This document shows, piece by piece, positions 8,457 to 17,131 of a stretch of DNA of 64,000 bases. Position 1 is the first letter of the stretch, and each line of letters begins with the position of its first letter. The stretch is from positions 4,118,304 through 4,182,303 of the forward strand of contig NZ_KB890024.1 of assembly GCF_000372965.1 (NCBI RefSeq), given 5' to 3'. The DNA comes from Hoeflea sp. 108 (GTDB taxonomy: Bacteria; Pseudomonadota; Alphaproteobacteria; Rhizobiales; Rhizobiaceae). The notes under the pieces are model-generated. The model was not told the origin of the DNA, searched no databases, and was given only the letters and a program-made list of their open reading frames with translations. Position numbers and translations under genes: made by a program.

Positions 8457-8522
8457 TCGTGCTATCAGGGACCGGCGCTATCGTGCCATCGGGGACCGGA
8501 CTCTCGTGCTATCGGGGACCGG
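8457..8522 (+). repeat. Three iteron-like direct repeats after repA
   Basis: Three 19-bp copies of TCGTGCYATCRGGGACCGG start at 8457, 8481 and 8504, spaced 24 and 23 bp apart, about two helix turns. Only two positions vary. They sit directly after repA, where iteron origins are found, so a RepA-bound origin is the likely reading. Confidence 0.75.
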
Positions 8523-8580
8523 AATCGTCGATTCCTCGCGCTGAATCAGCAGCTTGCGAGCCCCGTAACTTATCTAACCT

Positions 8581-8620
8581 AGATTCCTACGGAATCTTTC
8601 TAACGCAAACGCGTTTTGCG
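8581..8620. promoter_or_regulatory. Inverted repeats upstream of parA
   Basis: Two small dyads lie in the repA-parA gap: AGATTCC-3 nt-GGAATCT at 8581-8597, perfect, and CGCAAA...TTTTGCG at 8604-8620, nearly perfect. They are candidate operator or partition sites for ParA and its small partner. No clear promoter was fixed. Confidence 0.45.
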
Positions 8621-8658
8621 ACCGCTGTGGACGAGTCCCCGATCGCCGGGAGACCGTC

Positions 8659-9297
8659 ATGATCGTCGCGTTCCTCAACCAGAAGGGCGGCGTCGGAAAG
8701 ACGACGCTCGCCCTCCATCTCGCCGGTGAATGGGCTCGGCATGGGCAGCGCGTCACGCTGATCGACGCCGATCCGCAAGGCTCGGCGCTCGACTGGTCGC
8801 AGCAGCGCGGCCGGGAGGGATTGAAGCGGCTGTTCGGTGTTGTCGGCCTGGCGCGCGACACGCTCCACCGCGAAGCGCCGGAGCTGGCCCGCGACGTCGA
8901 TCATGTCGTCATCGACGGACCGCCGCGTGTCGCCGGTCTGATGCGTTCGGCACTGCTCGCCGCCGATCTTGTACTGATCCCGGTGCAGCCGTCACCGCTC
9001 GACGGCTGGGCGTCGGCCGAGATGCTGACGCTGCTCAGCGAAGCGCGGATCTATCGACCGGACCTCAAGGCGCGGTTCGTGCTGAACCGCTGCGCGGCCC
9101 GCACGATCCTCGCCCGCGAAACCGCCGAGACGCTCGCGGAACACGATCCCCCGCCGCTCCTCACCACGATCGGTCAGCGCATCGCTTTCGCCGATGTCGT
9201 GCAGACTGGACGGCTCGCGGCCGAGCAGGACGAGACATCGCCCGCCGCCCGCGAGATCACCGCGCTCGCCGCCGAAGTCACGAGGATCGGGGCATGA
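8659..9297 (+). CDS. parA: ParA-family partition ATPase
   Basis: A 212-residue ParA/MinD-type ATPase without an N-terminal DNA-binding extension (the small ParA class). The deviant Walker A box KGGVGKTT lies at residues 9-16, the Walker A' motif is LIDADPQGS near 34-42, and VVIDGPP near 85 is Walker B. It drives segregation of the element. Its stop overlaps the start of a small ribbon-helix-helix-like gene, the probable centromere-binding partner. Confidence 0.92.
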   Translation: MIVAFLNQKGGVGKTTLALHLAGEWARHGQRVTLIDADPQGSALDWSQQRGREGLKRLFGVVGLARDTLHREAPELARDVDHVVIDGPPRVAGLMRSALLAADLVLIPVQPSPLDGWASAEMLTLLSEARIYRPDLKARFVLNRCAARTILARETAETLAEHDPPPLLTTIGQRIAFADVVQTGRLAAEQDETSPAAREITALAAEVTRIGA

Positions 9298-9548
9298 GCG
9301 AGCGGTCCCCGAAACGCAGCTTCGCGTCCCGCCCGGCCGATCCTGAAAGCTGGATCAAGGCGCCAGACCATCCATCGCGCCGCGTGGAGGCCGCCGCCGA
9401 CTTCACCGCCAGGCTGACGATCGACGTCACCGCCGACATGCGCGGCCGGATCAAGATTGCCGCCTTCCAGCGCGGACAGACGGTCGCCGAGATGCTGCGC
9501 GCGCTGTTCGAGCGCGAGTTCCCCACCAGCGAAGGAGAGCCGCGATGA
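9294..9548 (+). CDS. Small ribbon-helix-helix-like partition partner
   Basis: An 84-residue protein starting at ATG 9294 within the parA stop (ATGA). A polar N-terminus is followed by LTIDVTADMRGRIKIAAFQR and TVAEMLRALFEREF, a strand-helix-helix pattern typical of ribbon-helix-helix DNA-binding proteins such as ParG. Together with the small ParA this suggests a type Ib-like partition pair. In annotated elements this gene is often just labelled chromosome-partitioning protein ParB, but it lacks ParB CTPase motifs. Confidence 0.7.
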   Translation: MSERSPKRSFASRPADPESWIKAPDHPSRRVEAAADFTARLTIDVTADMRGRIKIAAFQRGQTVAEMLRALFEREFPTSEGEPR

Positions 9549-10063
9549 TCGGTGTCGCCGACCCGTCGCTGCGCAGCGGCTTGCCGCCAGCGCCAGCGGC
9601 CGATGCTCTGACCCATGTCGAGTTGACATGGGTCGAGAAGAAGATCGAATTCTGGATCAGGTTCGGCCGCGAGATCGCCGAACAGATCCTCGACCGCCGC
9701 CGACGCGTCGTGTCGTTCGCACCGGACAGTGTTTTCGCCTTCGTTCGCTGGACCTCCAACGACTACGGCACCGCACTTTCTCGGCTCGACATCGTGCGCG
9801 CCGTCGGTGCGGGCGAGCGCTGCCAGACCCTGCCATTCGTGCGCCCCGGCGGCGACATCCTGTTGCGCGCCGATGGCTGGCCGAAGGTCGAGCGCGTGCT
9901 CCAGCTCATCGATGCGATCGAGGCGCGGGGCATCGAAGCGATCGACGTTTCGCCCGATCACTGGCGACACGTTCACAACCGTCTGACGGCCGGTGAAACA
10001 CCGCGCGCCTACGACGCGCAGCAGCATCGCGCCTTCCTCTTGCGCCGGAGGATCATGCCATGA
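9545..10063 (+). CDS. DUF2840 family protein
   Basis: A 172-residue DUF2840 protein; THVELTWVEKKIEFWIRFG, the RRVVSFAPDSVFAFVRWTSNDYGT block and RAYDAQQHRAFLLRRRI are the family signature. It overlaps its neighbours on both sides (ATGA junctions at 9545 and 10060), so it is translated together with parA and traF. Its function is unknown; family members are found almost only in this position on conjugative elements of alphaproteobacteria. Confidence 0.88.
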   Translation: MIGVADPSLRSGLPPAPAADALTHVELTWVEKKIEFWIRFGREIAEQILDRRRRVVSFAPDSVFAFVRWTSNDYGTALSRLDIVRAVGAGERCQTLPFVRPGGDILLRADGWPKVERVLQLIDAIEARGIEAIDVSPDHWRHVHNRLTAGETPRAYDAQQHRAFLLRRRIMP

Positions 10064-10605
10064 GCCGCTTTGGATACGTCATGACGACGTACTTCGCGGT
10101 GACGCTGATGGGCGTCCTGTCGATCGTCTCCTTCGCGCCAAAGCTGATCTGGAATGCCTCCGCGAGCACGCCGATCGGCCTCTATGCGATCAGCGCCAGC
10201 GACGGATTGGAAGCGACCGACCTCGTCGCCGTAGCGGCGCCGGAGCCGATCGCCACGTTCCTTGCCGATGGCGGATATCTGCCGCGCGGCGTGCCGCTGC
10301 TGAAGCGGGTCGCGGGTCTGCCCGGTCAACGGGTGTGCCGATCGGGCCACACGATCACCGTCGATGGCCAGGCCATCGGCGGTGCGCTCGACCGCGACCG
10401 GCGGGGCCGCGAACTGCCGATCTGGCAGGGATGCCGCGTCATCGCCGACGACGAACTGTTCCTGATGAACTGGCAGGTCCGCGACAGCCTCGACGGCCGT
10501 TACTTCGGCCCGCTCCCCGCCAGCTCGGTCATCGGCCGGGCCACCCCCCTCTACACCGACGAGGACGGCGATGACCGCTTCGTCTGGCGCGCGCCGACGC
10601 GGTGA
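10060..10605 (+). CDS. traF: TraF-type S26 signal peptidase
   Basis: A 181-residue membrane-anchored serine peptidase of the TraF/LepB (S26) family. After an N-terminal membrane segment (about 8-28), the catalytic serine is most likely Ser36 in ASTPIGLY and the general base Lys82 in PLLKRVAGLPGQ. The box DSLDGRYFGPLP near 145-156 is the conserved C-terminal motif. In RP4-type systems TraF matures the TrbC pilin, which is encoded here at 18716. Start codon overlaps the DUF2840 stop. Confidence 0.92.
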   Translation: MSRFGYVMTTYFAVTLMGVLSIVSFAPKLIWNASASTPIGLYAISASDGLEATDLVAVAAPEPIATFLADGGYLPRGVPLLKRVAGLPGQRVCRSGHTITVDGQAIGGALDRDRRGRELPIWQGCRVIADDELFLMNWQVRDSLDGRYFGPLPASSVIGRATPLYTDEDGDDRFVWRAPTR

Positions 10606-10650
10606 CGGCACGCCCATGACCCCATCCACCGCACAGCCAAGGAGAAACCA

Positions 10651-10998
10651 ATGTCCCTCATCGGCCAATTCACGCGCGAGAATGACGGCTTCATCGGCCA
10701 CCTGATGACGCTGTCATTGCACCAGGACATCATCATCGTTCCGGCCGAACCGTCCGATGCCGAGAACGCACCCGACTTCCGCGTCCATGTTCTCGACAGC
10801 ATGAACAACGAAACCGGCGCCGAGATTGGCGCGGGCTGGAAGCGCACCGGCGAGAAGGCCGGCGACTACGTCTCGCTGCAGATCGACGATCCGACCTTCG
10901 GTCATCCGATCCGCGCCAACCTCTTCCAGTCGGCCGACGACAAGTCCGCCTGGGGCTTGCACTGGAACCGTCCGCCCAAGCGCGCCGAGCGGGACTGA
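10651..10998 (+). CDS. DUF736 family protein, second copy
   Basis: A 115-residue DUF736 paralogue of the protein at 5101. It shares IGQFTRENDGFIGHLMTLSL, GAGWKRT, and LQIDDPTFGHPIRANLF with WGLHWNRP near the end, but is clearly diverged. AAGGAGAA precedes the ATG. It lies between traF and the lytic transglycosylase, the usual location in this type of transfer region. Confidence 0.88.
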   Translation: MSLIGQFTRENDGFIGHLMTLSLHQDIIIVPAEPSDAENAPDFRVHVLDSMNNETGAEIGAGWKRTGEKAGDYVSLQIDDPTFGHPIRANLFQSADDKSAWGLHWNRPPKRAERD

Positions 10999-11001
10999 AC
11001 G

Positions 11002-11763
11002 ATGTCGGTCCCGCTCCCCAAAGCTGTCGCCGGGCGGTCGAAAACCGCCCGGCGCACAGCCGCCCTTCTCCTTTCCGGCCTTCTGCTATCCGCGCCGCTC
11101 TGCGCCACCGCGAATGCGCAGACCGTGTCGGCCGAGCGCCCCTCTCGCGTCGATCCCTACGCCGCGTTCATCGCCGAGGCCGCGCAACGGTTCGGCATTC
11201 CCGAGCACTGGATACGCGCCGTCATGCGCGTCGAAAGCGCTGGCGATGTGCGAGCGATCTCTTCGGCCGGCGCGATGGGATTGATGCAGATCATGCCCGC
11301 CACATGGGCCGATCTGCGCGTCCGTCACCGGCTCGGCGCGAATCCTTACGATCCACGCGACAACATTCTGGCAGGCGCCGCCTACCTGCGCGAGATGCAC
11401 GACCGCTACGGTTCGCCGGGCTTTCTCGCGGCCTATAATGCTGGTCCCGGCCGCTATGAAGAGTATCTTGCTGGCCGTCCGTTGCCCGCTGAAACCCGCG
11501 CCTATGTCGCCGCGCTCGCGCCCATTATCAGCGGTACAGATGCCCTTGCTCCCGTCACGGTCACGGCGGCCGATCCCAACGCCTGGACACGCGCGCCGCT
11601 GTTCATCGTGCAGTCCGAGCGCGCCGCGACCGCTGCTCCGACACCCGCCGATCGCGCCTCGAACGAGGCTCCGGCTGTAACTCCGGTGCGCGAAGCCACA
11701 CCCATCGCTCCGCAATCCGGGGGCCTGTTTGTCGCCCGAAACGGCGATGGGGGCCCGCGATGA
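11002..11763 (+). CDS. Lytic transglycosylase (conjugation-associated)
   Basis: A 253-residue secreted SLT-type transglycosylase (VirB1-like). Residues 1-40 are a signal peptide (twin basic start, hydrophobic core, ATANAQ cleavage region). The catalytic domain has Glu78 in MRVESAGD, then AMGLMQIMPATW and LAAYNAGPG. The C-terminus is Pro/Ala/Thr-rich and probably disordered. It opens the peptidoglycan for the mating-pair apparatus. It follows DUF736 by 3 bp. Confidence 0.92.
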   Translation: MSVPLPKAVAGRSKTARRTAALLLSGLLLSAPLCATANAQTVSAERPSRVDPYAAFIAEAAQRFGIPEHWIRAVMRVESAGDVRAISSAGAMGLMQIMPATWADLRVRHRLGANPYDPRDNILAGAAYLREMHDRYGSPGFLAAYNAGPGRYEEYLAGRPLPAETRAYVAALAPIISGTDALAPVTVTAADPNAWTRAPLFIVQSERAATAAPTPADRASNEAPAVTPVREATPIAPQSGGLFVARNGDGGPR

Positions 11764-12007
11764 CGGTGTTCGCAGCATTTCGTGGAATAGCGTGCTCTGG
11801 CGGAAGGATGGCGGTCCGAGGAGGGAGAGCAGGCAACACAACCGCACGATGGCGAGATAAAAGCGCGCGAGGTGCGGCTTGGTGCGGTCGTGTGTTTTCA
11901 GAGACTTATGGCGCGTCTTCGCGAGGTGCGCCTGATCGGCGCAGCCTGCGCATTCGCCGTTTCGCCAAGAATTTCCGCGCGTTTGCGCGATGTGCGGGGC
12001 CGCAGCC
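11764..12007 (+). other. Candidate oriT region upstream of the relaxase
   Basis: A 244-bp gap between the transglycosylase and the relaxase. The one frame open through it (from an ATG overlapping the transglycosylase stop) encodes an Arg/Gly/Ala-rich product with no recognisable fold, so I treat it as noncoding. It holds three imperfect copies of GCGCGAGGTGCGG-like sequence near 11865, 11919 and 11985. Position next to the relaxase gene is where oriT lies in related elements, but no known nic motif was identified. Confidence 0.4.
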
Positions 12008-13747
12008 ATGAGCGGCGAGGACGATTTCCGCATCCGGCCAGGCCGCATCCGCTCGACCCGGGCTCAGCAGGCGCGGCCCTTCATCGCCCAGGCGTTGGCG
12101 GCCGCCCAGCGCGCCGGCGGCAGCGTCTCGCGGTCCGGCAAGATCAGCTCGGGCAACCGCTCGCGTTTCGGTCGCGGCCAGCGAGCGACCGTCCAGGCCA
12201 ACCGGCTGCTCACCAGCCGATCGCGCAACGTCGTCATCAAGACGCGTGTCGTCCGTCATACCGCTCGGGCCGCGCCGCTCAGCGCGCACCTCAACTACCT
12301 GCGGCGCGAGGGTGTCACCCGGGATGGAGAGAAGGCACGGCTCTTCGGTCCCGAGACCGAGGACGCCGATCCCAAGGCCTTCGCCGAGCGGACCCAGGAT
12401 GACCGGCATCATTTCCGGTTCATCGTCTCGCCCGAGGACGCGACGGAGATGTCCGACCTCAAGACCTATGCCCGCGACCTGATGGGGCAGATGGAGAAAG
12501 ACCTCGGCACGAAGCTCGACTGGGTCGGTGTCGACCACTGGAACACGGATAATCCGCACGTCCACATCATCCTGCGGGGACACACCGATGACGGCCAGGA
12601 CCTCGTCATCTCGCGCGACTACATCAAGGAAGGCATGCGCGCCCGCGCGCAGGATCTCGTCACCCAAGAGCTGGGGCCGCGCACCGATCACGAGATACGC
12701 CGCAATCTCGAACGCCAGATCGAGTCGGAACGCTGGACCAATCTCGACCGCCAACTTTCGCGCGACGCCTATCGCACCGGCGTCGTCGATCTCGCCCCGC
12801 ATCCCGATCGCCAGCCCGACGAGTTCCACGCGATGAAGGTCGGCCGGCTGCGGAAGCTGGAGACACTCGGCCTTGCGGATCAGATCGGCCCCGGCCAATG
12901 GGTCGTATCGGAGAATGCCGAAGCGACGCTGCGCGAACTGGGCGAGCGTGGCGACATCATCAAACGCATTCATCGCGGCCTGACGGAACGCGGTATCGAG
13001 CGCGGCGCCGCCAGCTATGTGCTCGCCGGCGAGAGCCTCAACGATCCTGTCGTCGGCCGGCTGGTCGATCGTGGTCTCGACGATGAGCTGAAGGGCACGG
13101 CCTATGCCGTGGTCGATGGCACGGACGGACGAACCCATCACATCAAGTTGCCCGACCTCGACGCGGCCGGCGATAGCGCGCCGGGCTCGATCGTCGAGCT
13201 GCGCAAATTCGACGACGCGCAGGGACGCAGACGGGTCGCGCTCGCCGTCCGCTCCGATCTCGACATCGAACGGCAGGTCCATGCGACCGGGGCCACCTGG
13301 CTCGACCGGCAAGCGATCGCCCGCGATCCCGTTCCGCTCGGCGGCGGCGGCTTCGGCGCCGAGGTTCGCCAGGCGATGGACCGCCGTGCCGAGCACCTCG
13401 TCGGCCAAGGCCTCGCCGAGCGCCAGACGCGCGGCGTCAGCTTCTCCCCCGGGCTGATCGACACACTTCGGCAGCGCGAGGTCGACGCCCTCGGCGAGAA
13501 GCTCGCGGCCGAGACCGGCCGGCAATTCTCGAAGGCCGCAACGGGTGAGTATGTGGCGGGCACCTACCGCCAGCGCTTCGCGCTCGCGTCGGGCCGCTTC
13601 GCCATGATCGACGACGGCCTCGGCTTCCAACTCGTGCCCTGGTCGCTATCCCTCGAACGTCAGATCGGTCAGCACGTCTCCGGCGTGTCGCGCGGCGCGG
13701 GCGGCGTCGACTGGAGCTTCGGCCGCAACCGCGGCCTCGGCCTTTGA
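12008..13747 (+). CDS. rlxS: Relaxase/mobilization nuclease (RlxS/VirD2-like, DUF3363)
   Basis: A 579-residue relaxase with a DUF3363 C-terminal region. The N-terminal half carries the histidine motif: HHFRF at 134-138, His177, and HVHI at 184-187, which bind the metal used to nick oriT. Tyr97 in HLNYLRR is a candidate nucleophile. The C-terminal half matches the DUF3363 part of RlxS proteins of ICEs. I chose ATG 12008 over an upstream ATG at 11990 because ISs of this family start with MSGEDDFRIRPGRIR-like sequence. It nicks the element and pilots the strand into the recipient. Confidence 0.9.
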   Translation: MSGEDDFRIRPGRIRSTRAQQARPFIAQALAAAQRAGGSVSRSGKISSGNRSRFGRGQRATVQANRLLTSRSRNVVIKTRVVRHTARAAPLSAHLNYLRREGVTRDGEKARLFGPETEDADPKAFAERTQDDRHHFRFIVSPEDATEMSDLKTYARDLMGQMEKDLGTKLDWVGVDHWNTDNPHVHIILRGHTDDGQDLVISRDYIKEGMRARAQDLVTQELGPRTDHEIRRNLERQIESERWTNLDRQLSRDAYRTGVVDLAPHPDRQPDEFHAMKVGRLRKLETLGLADQIGPGQWVVSENAEATLRELGERGDIIKRIHRGLTERGIERGAASYVLAGESLNDPVVGRLVDRGLDDELKGTAYAVVDGTDGRTHHIKLPDLDAAGDSAPGSIVELRKFDDAQGRRRVALAVRSDLDIERQVHATGATWLDRQAIARDPVPLGGGGFGAEVRQAMDRRAEHLVGQGLAERQTRGVSFSPGLIDTLRQREVDALGEKLAAETGRQFSKAATGEYVAGTYRQRFALASGRFAMIDDGLGFQLVPWSLSLERQIGQHVSGVSRGAGGVDWSFGRNRGLGL

Positions 13748-13836
13748 ACGACGCTCACTCTTACCGATTGCGGCGCACAGCTGTCCGCAGCCCTCGGTTC
13801 ATAGTAACGGTGACGCCAAAACCTTGAGGTGGAACC

Positions 13837-14991
13837 ATGGACATCCAAGCATACAAAATACACGTCGAAGAAAGTATGATTGCGGACCTCAAGCAACGCC
13901 TCCGTCACATTCGCTGGCCCCGGTCGCTCGATGACGTGAGCTGGGACGATGGCAGCAGCCTAGCCTTCATGCGGCGTCTTATGGGTTACTGGCAGGAGCA
14001 GTTCGATTGGAGGACGCAGGAGGCTCGGCTTAACCAACTCCCGCAGTTCTTGGCGAGCATCGATGACCTCTCGATCCACTTCGTTCATCAACGAGGGGTT
14101 GGGCCGGCGCCGTTCCCGCTGATCCTGACCCATGGATGGCCGGGATCTTTTGTCGAGATGGAGAGGATCATCCCGCTCTTGGCCGACCCCGGTGCGCACG
14201 GTGCCGATCCGGCTGATGCGTTTGATGTCGTGGTCCCATCACTGCCCGGTTATGGCTTTTCGCAGGCGCCGGATCGATCAGGCTTCGGATCATCACGCAT
14301 CGCCGAACTGTGGTTCGCCCTTATGAGTGGTTTAGGATATGGTCGCTTTGGCGCCCAGGGCGGCGATGTCGGTGCGGGCGTTTCAACTTGGTTGGCGCAT
14401 CGTTTTCCACAGTCAGTCGTCGGCTTTCATCTCAACTATATTTCTGGGGGCTATCGGCCGCCGCTCGGTGAAGGGCTTCCACCTGTCACTGCTGAAGAAC
14501 AATCGTTCCTCGACACTGCGGCCGCATGGGCCGCCGCAGAAGGTGCGTACGCCCACATGCATGGTACGAAACCGCAAACACTGGCCTATGCCCTGAATGA
14601 CTCACCTGCCGGTCTCGCAGGATGGATCGTCGAGAAATTCCGTGGGTGGAGCGACTGCGACGGGGACGTCGAGCAGGTCTTCAGTCTTGACGCGCTGCTT
14701 ACCGACATCTCGCTCTATTGGTTCAGCGGTACGGTCGACGCCTCGATTCGGGTCTACAAGGAGAATAGCCTCCAGCCGCTTCACTTCAGGCCGAGTGAAC
14801 GCGTCCAACCACCTCTCGGCGTGGCTCTGTTTCCACGCGAGTTGCCGATGCCGCCGCGGTCTTGGGTGGAGCGTTGCCATAACGTCGTCCGCTGGACAGA
14901 AATGCCGAAGGGTGGTCACTTCGCGGCAATGGAGCAGCCGCAGTTGTTGGCTGAGGACATCCGTGCTTTCTTCAGACCTTTGAGGCAATAA
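13837..14991 (+). CDS. Epoxide hydrolase, alpha/beta-hydrolase fold
   Basis: A 384-residue microsomal-type epoxide hydrolase with an N-terminal EHN domain (residues about 4-110). The oxyanion-hole motif HGWPGS is at 99-104, nucleophile Asp177 is in AQGGDVGAG, and the base His361 is in KGGHFAAME. It hydrolyses epoxides to diols through an ester intermediate. It lies between relaxase and traG, genes normally close together, with 90-150-bp gaps on each side and its own ribosome-binding site (GAGGTGGA). This looks like cargo gained by the transfer region; natural substrate unknown. Confidence 0.88.
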   Translation: MDIQAYKIHVEESMIADLKQRLRHIRWPRSLDDVSWDDGSSLAFMRRLMGYWQEQFDWRTQEARLNQLPQFLASIDDLSIHFVHQRGVGPAPFPLILTHGWPGSFVEMERIIPLLADPGAHGADPADAFDVVVPSLPGYGFSQAPDRSGFGSSRIAELWFALMSGLGYGRFGAQGGDVGAGVSTWLAHRFPQSVVGFHLNYISGGYRPPLGEGLPPVTAEEQSFLDTAAAWAAAEGAYAHMHGTKPQTLAYALNDSPAGLAGWIVEKFRGWSDCDGDVEQVFSLDALLTDISLYWFSGTVDASIRVYKENSLQPLHFRPSERVQPPLGVALFPRELPMPPRSWVERCHNVVRWTEMPKGGHFAAMEQPQLLAEDIRAFFRPLRQ

Positions 14992-15137
14992 CACTCGCTC
15001 AAGAAGCTGAGACGCCCACCTAGCTAGGCATCCGAATTGTACGATACAGGCGCCGATATTGCGATCTCTGCTAATGCTGGCTTGATTTCTGCCCAAGTAT
15101 CTCCTGATCCTCCGCGTATTTTCTTGGAAGGAGGGTC

Positions 15138-17123
15138 ATGTCGGCGACCAAAATCCTCTGGGGCCAGATCCTCACCGTCTTCCTGATCGTACTGATGACG
15201 ACCTGGGCGGCGACGCAATGGACGGCCTATCGGCTCGGCTTCCAACCGCAGCTCGGACTTCCGTGGTTCGACCTGGGGGGCTGGCCGATCTACTATCCGC
15301 CGGCCTTCTTCTGGTGGTGGTACTTCTATGATGCCTATGCGCCGCCGATCTTCATCGAGGGGGCCTACATCGCGGCGTCCGGCGGCTTTATCTCCATCGC
15401 CGTCGCGATCGGCATGTCAGTCTGGCGCGCGCGAGAAGCCAAGAATGCCGAGACCTTCGGCTCCGCCCGATGGGCCGCTGCTCGCGAAGTGAGTGCCGCC
15501 GGCCTCCTGGGCGCGGATGGAGTCATCCTGGGCAAGTTCGAGCGCGACTATCTCCGCCACGATGGCCCCGAGCATGTGCTGTGCTTCGCGCCAACGCGAT
15601 CGGGCAAAGGTGTCGGCCTGGTCGTGCCCTCGCTGCTGACCTGGCCGGGCTCCGCCATCGTCCACGATATCAAGGGTGAGAACTGGACCCTGACGGCGGG
15701 CTTCCGATCCCGGCACGGCCGCGTGCTGCTGTTCGATCCGACCAACGCGAAGTCCGCCGCCTACAATCCGTTGCTTGAGGTCCGTCGCGGTGAATGGGAG
15801 GTCCGCGACGTTCAGAACATCGCCGACATCCTGGTCGACCCGGAAGGCTCGCTGGAGAAGAGGAACCACTGGGAGAAGACCAGCCACGCACTGCTAGTCG
15901 GCGCCATCCTGCACGTCCTATACGCCGAGGCCGACAAGACCCTGGCTGGCGTTGCCGCATTCCTCTCCGACCCGAAGCGGCCAATCGACTCGACGCTCGC
16001 CGCCATGATGAGGACGGCCCATCTCGGCGAGGCCGGCCCCCATCCGGTGATCGCCAGTGCGGCCCGCGAATTGCTGAACAAATCCGACAACGAGCGATCG
16101 GGCGTGCTGTCGACCGCTATGTCGTTCCTCGGCCTCTATCGCGATCCCGTCGTCGCCGAGGTCACACGCCGCTGCGACTGGCGCATCACCGACATAGTCG
16201 GCGGCAAACATTCGACGACGCTCTATCTCGTCGTGCCGCCGTCGGACATCAACCGCACCAAACCGCTGATCCGTCTGATCCTCAATCAGATCGGCCGGCG
16301 GCTCACGGAGGATCTGAACGCGAAGGGCAACCGCCACCGGCTTCTCCTGATGCTCGACGAATTCCCGGCCCTCGGCCGCCTCGACTTTTTCGAGAGCGCG
16401 CTCGCCTTCATGGCGGGATACGGCCTCAAAGCCTTCCTCATCGCCCAGTCGCTGAACCAGATCGAGAAGGCCTACGGGCCGAACAACTCGATCCTCGACA
16501 ACTGCCATGTCCGCGTCAGCTTCGCGACCAATGACGAGCGGACCGCCAAGCGTGTCTCCGACGCGCTCGGCACCGCGACCGAGATGCGCGCGATGAAGAA
16601 CTATGCCGGTCATCGCCTGTCGCCCTGGCTCGGTCACATGATGGTCTCGCGCTCGGAGACAGCCCGGCAGCTGATGACGCCCGGCGAGATCATGCAGCTT
16701 CCGCCATCCGACGAAATCGTCATGGTGGCGGGCACCCCGCCGATCCGCGCGAAGAAGGCGCGATATTATGAGGATCGCCGGTTTCAGGAGCGCATCCTGC
16801 CGCCGCCGAATCTCGTCAAGCCGACCACTGCACGACCGGACGACTGGAGCACGCTGCCTCTTCCGGCGACGCCGGTGATAGCAGCGGCCACTAGCGGCGA
16901 CGGATCGGAGGACGAGGATACGACCGACTCCGAGCGCCGGCACCAGCCGGAGCTGAGCCGCTCAAAACCCGTCGAGCCCAAGCAACCCATCGAGAACGAG
17001 TTCGAGATCGATCCCCGCAACGACGCCGATGAGGACGCCGCACGTCTCTCGCGCATGAATCAGACCATGCGCCAGGTCGCACGCCAGGCGTCGCTCGATC
17101 CCGGCGACGGCATCGAGCTTTAG
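15138..17123 (+). CDS. traG: Type IV coupling protein TraG/VirD4
   Basis: A 661-residue coupling ATPase. Two or three membrane segments occupy the first 100 residues; Walker A is in PTRSGKGVGLVVPS (about 155-168) and Walker B in LLLMLDEFPALG (about 407-418). The C-terminal 100 residues are acidic and Pro-rich. It links the relaxosome to the Trb channel and powers DNA transfer. Start ATG 15138 follows AAGGAGGG. The CopG-like gene begins 8 bp downstream. Confidence 0.93.
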   Translation: MSATKILWGQILTVFLIVLMTTWAATQWTAYRLGFQPQLGLPWFDLGGWPIYYPPAFFWWWYFYDAYAPPIFIEGAYIAASGGFISIAVAIGMSVWRAREAKNAETFGSARWAAAREVSAAGLLGADGVILGKFERDYLRHDGPEHVLCFAPTRSGKGVGLVVPSLLTWPGSAIVHDIKGENWTLTAGFRSRHGRVLLFDPTNAKSAAYNPLLEVRRGEWEVRDVQNIADILVDPEGSLEKRNHWEKTSHALLVGAILHVLYAEADKTLAGVAAFLSDPKRPIDSTLAAMMRTAHLGEAGPHPVIASAARELLNKSDNERSGVLSTAMSFLGLYRDPVVAEVTRRCDWRITDIVGGKHSTTLYLVVPPSDINRTKPLIRLILNQIGRRLTEDLNAKGNRHRLLLMLDEFPALGRLDFFESALAFMAGYGLKAFLIAQSLNQIEKAYGPNNSILDNCHVRVSFATNDERTAKRVSDALGTATEMRAMKNYAGHRLSPWLGHMMVSRSETARQLMTPGEIMQLPPSDEIVMVAGTPPIRAKKARYYEDRRFQERILPPPNLVKPTTARPDDWSTLPLPATPVIAAATSGDGSEDEDTTDSERRHQPELSRSKPVEPKQPIENEFEIDPRNDADEDAARLSRMNQTMRQVARQASLDPGDGIEL

Positions 17124-17131
17124 GAGGTACC

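Noticed and set aside
8457..8522. Possible CRISPR-like array
   Set aside because: Only three units with 4-5-bp gaps, too short for spacers; placement after repA fits iterons. No CRISPR array or cas gene was seen in the window.
11760..12011. 83-codon frame between transglycosylase and relaxase
   Set aside because: It starts on an ATGA overlap but has biased Arg/Gly/Ala/Ser composition, no fold, and overlaps the relaxase start; treated as an oriT candidate instead.
11906..13630. Long minus-strand open frame (574 codons) opposite the relaxase
   Set aside because: It mirrors the codon pattern of the relaxase gene; its product is Arg/Ala/Asp-rich with no domain, and the relaxase motifs on the plus strand are clear.
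15918..16943. Minus-strand open frame of 341 codons opposite traG
   Set aside because: Shadow of a high-GC coding gene; no family features, no RBS.
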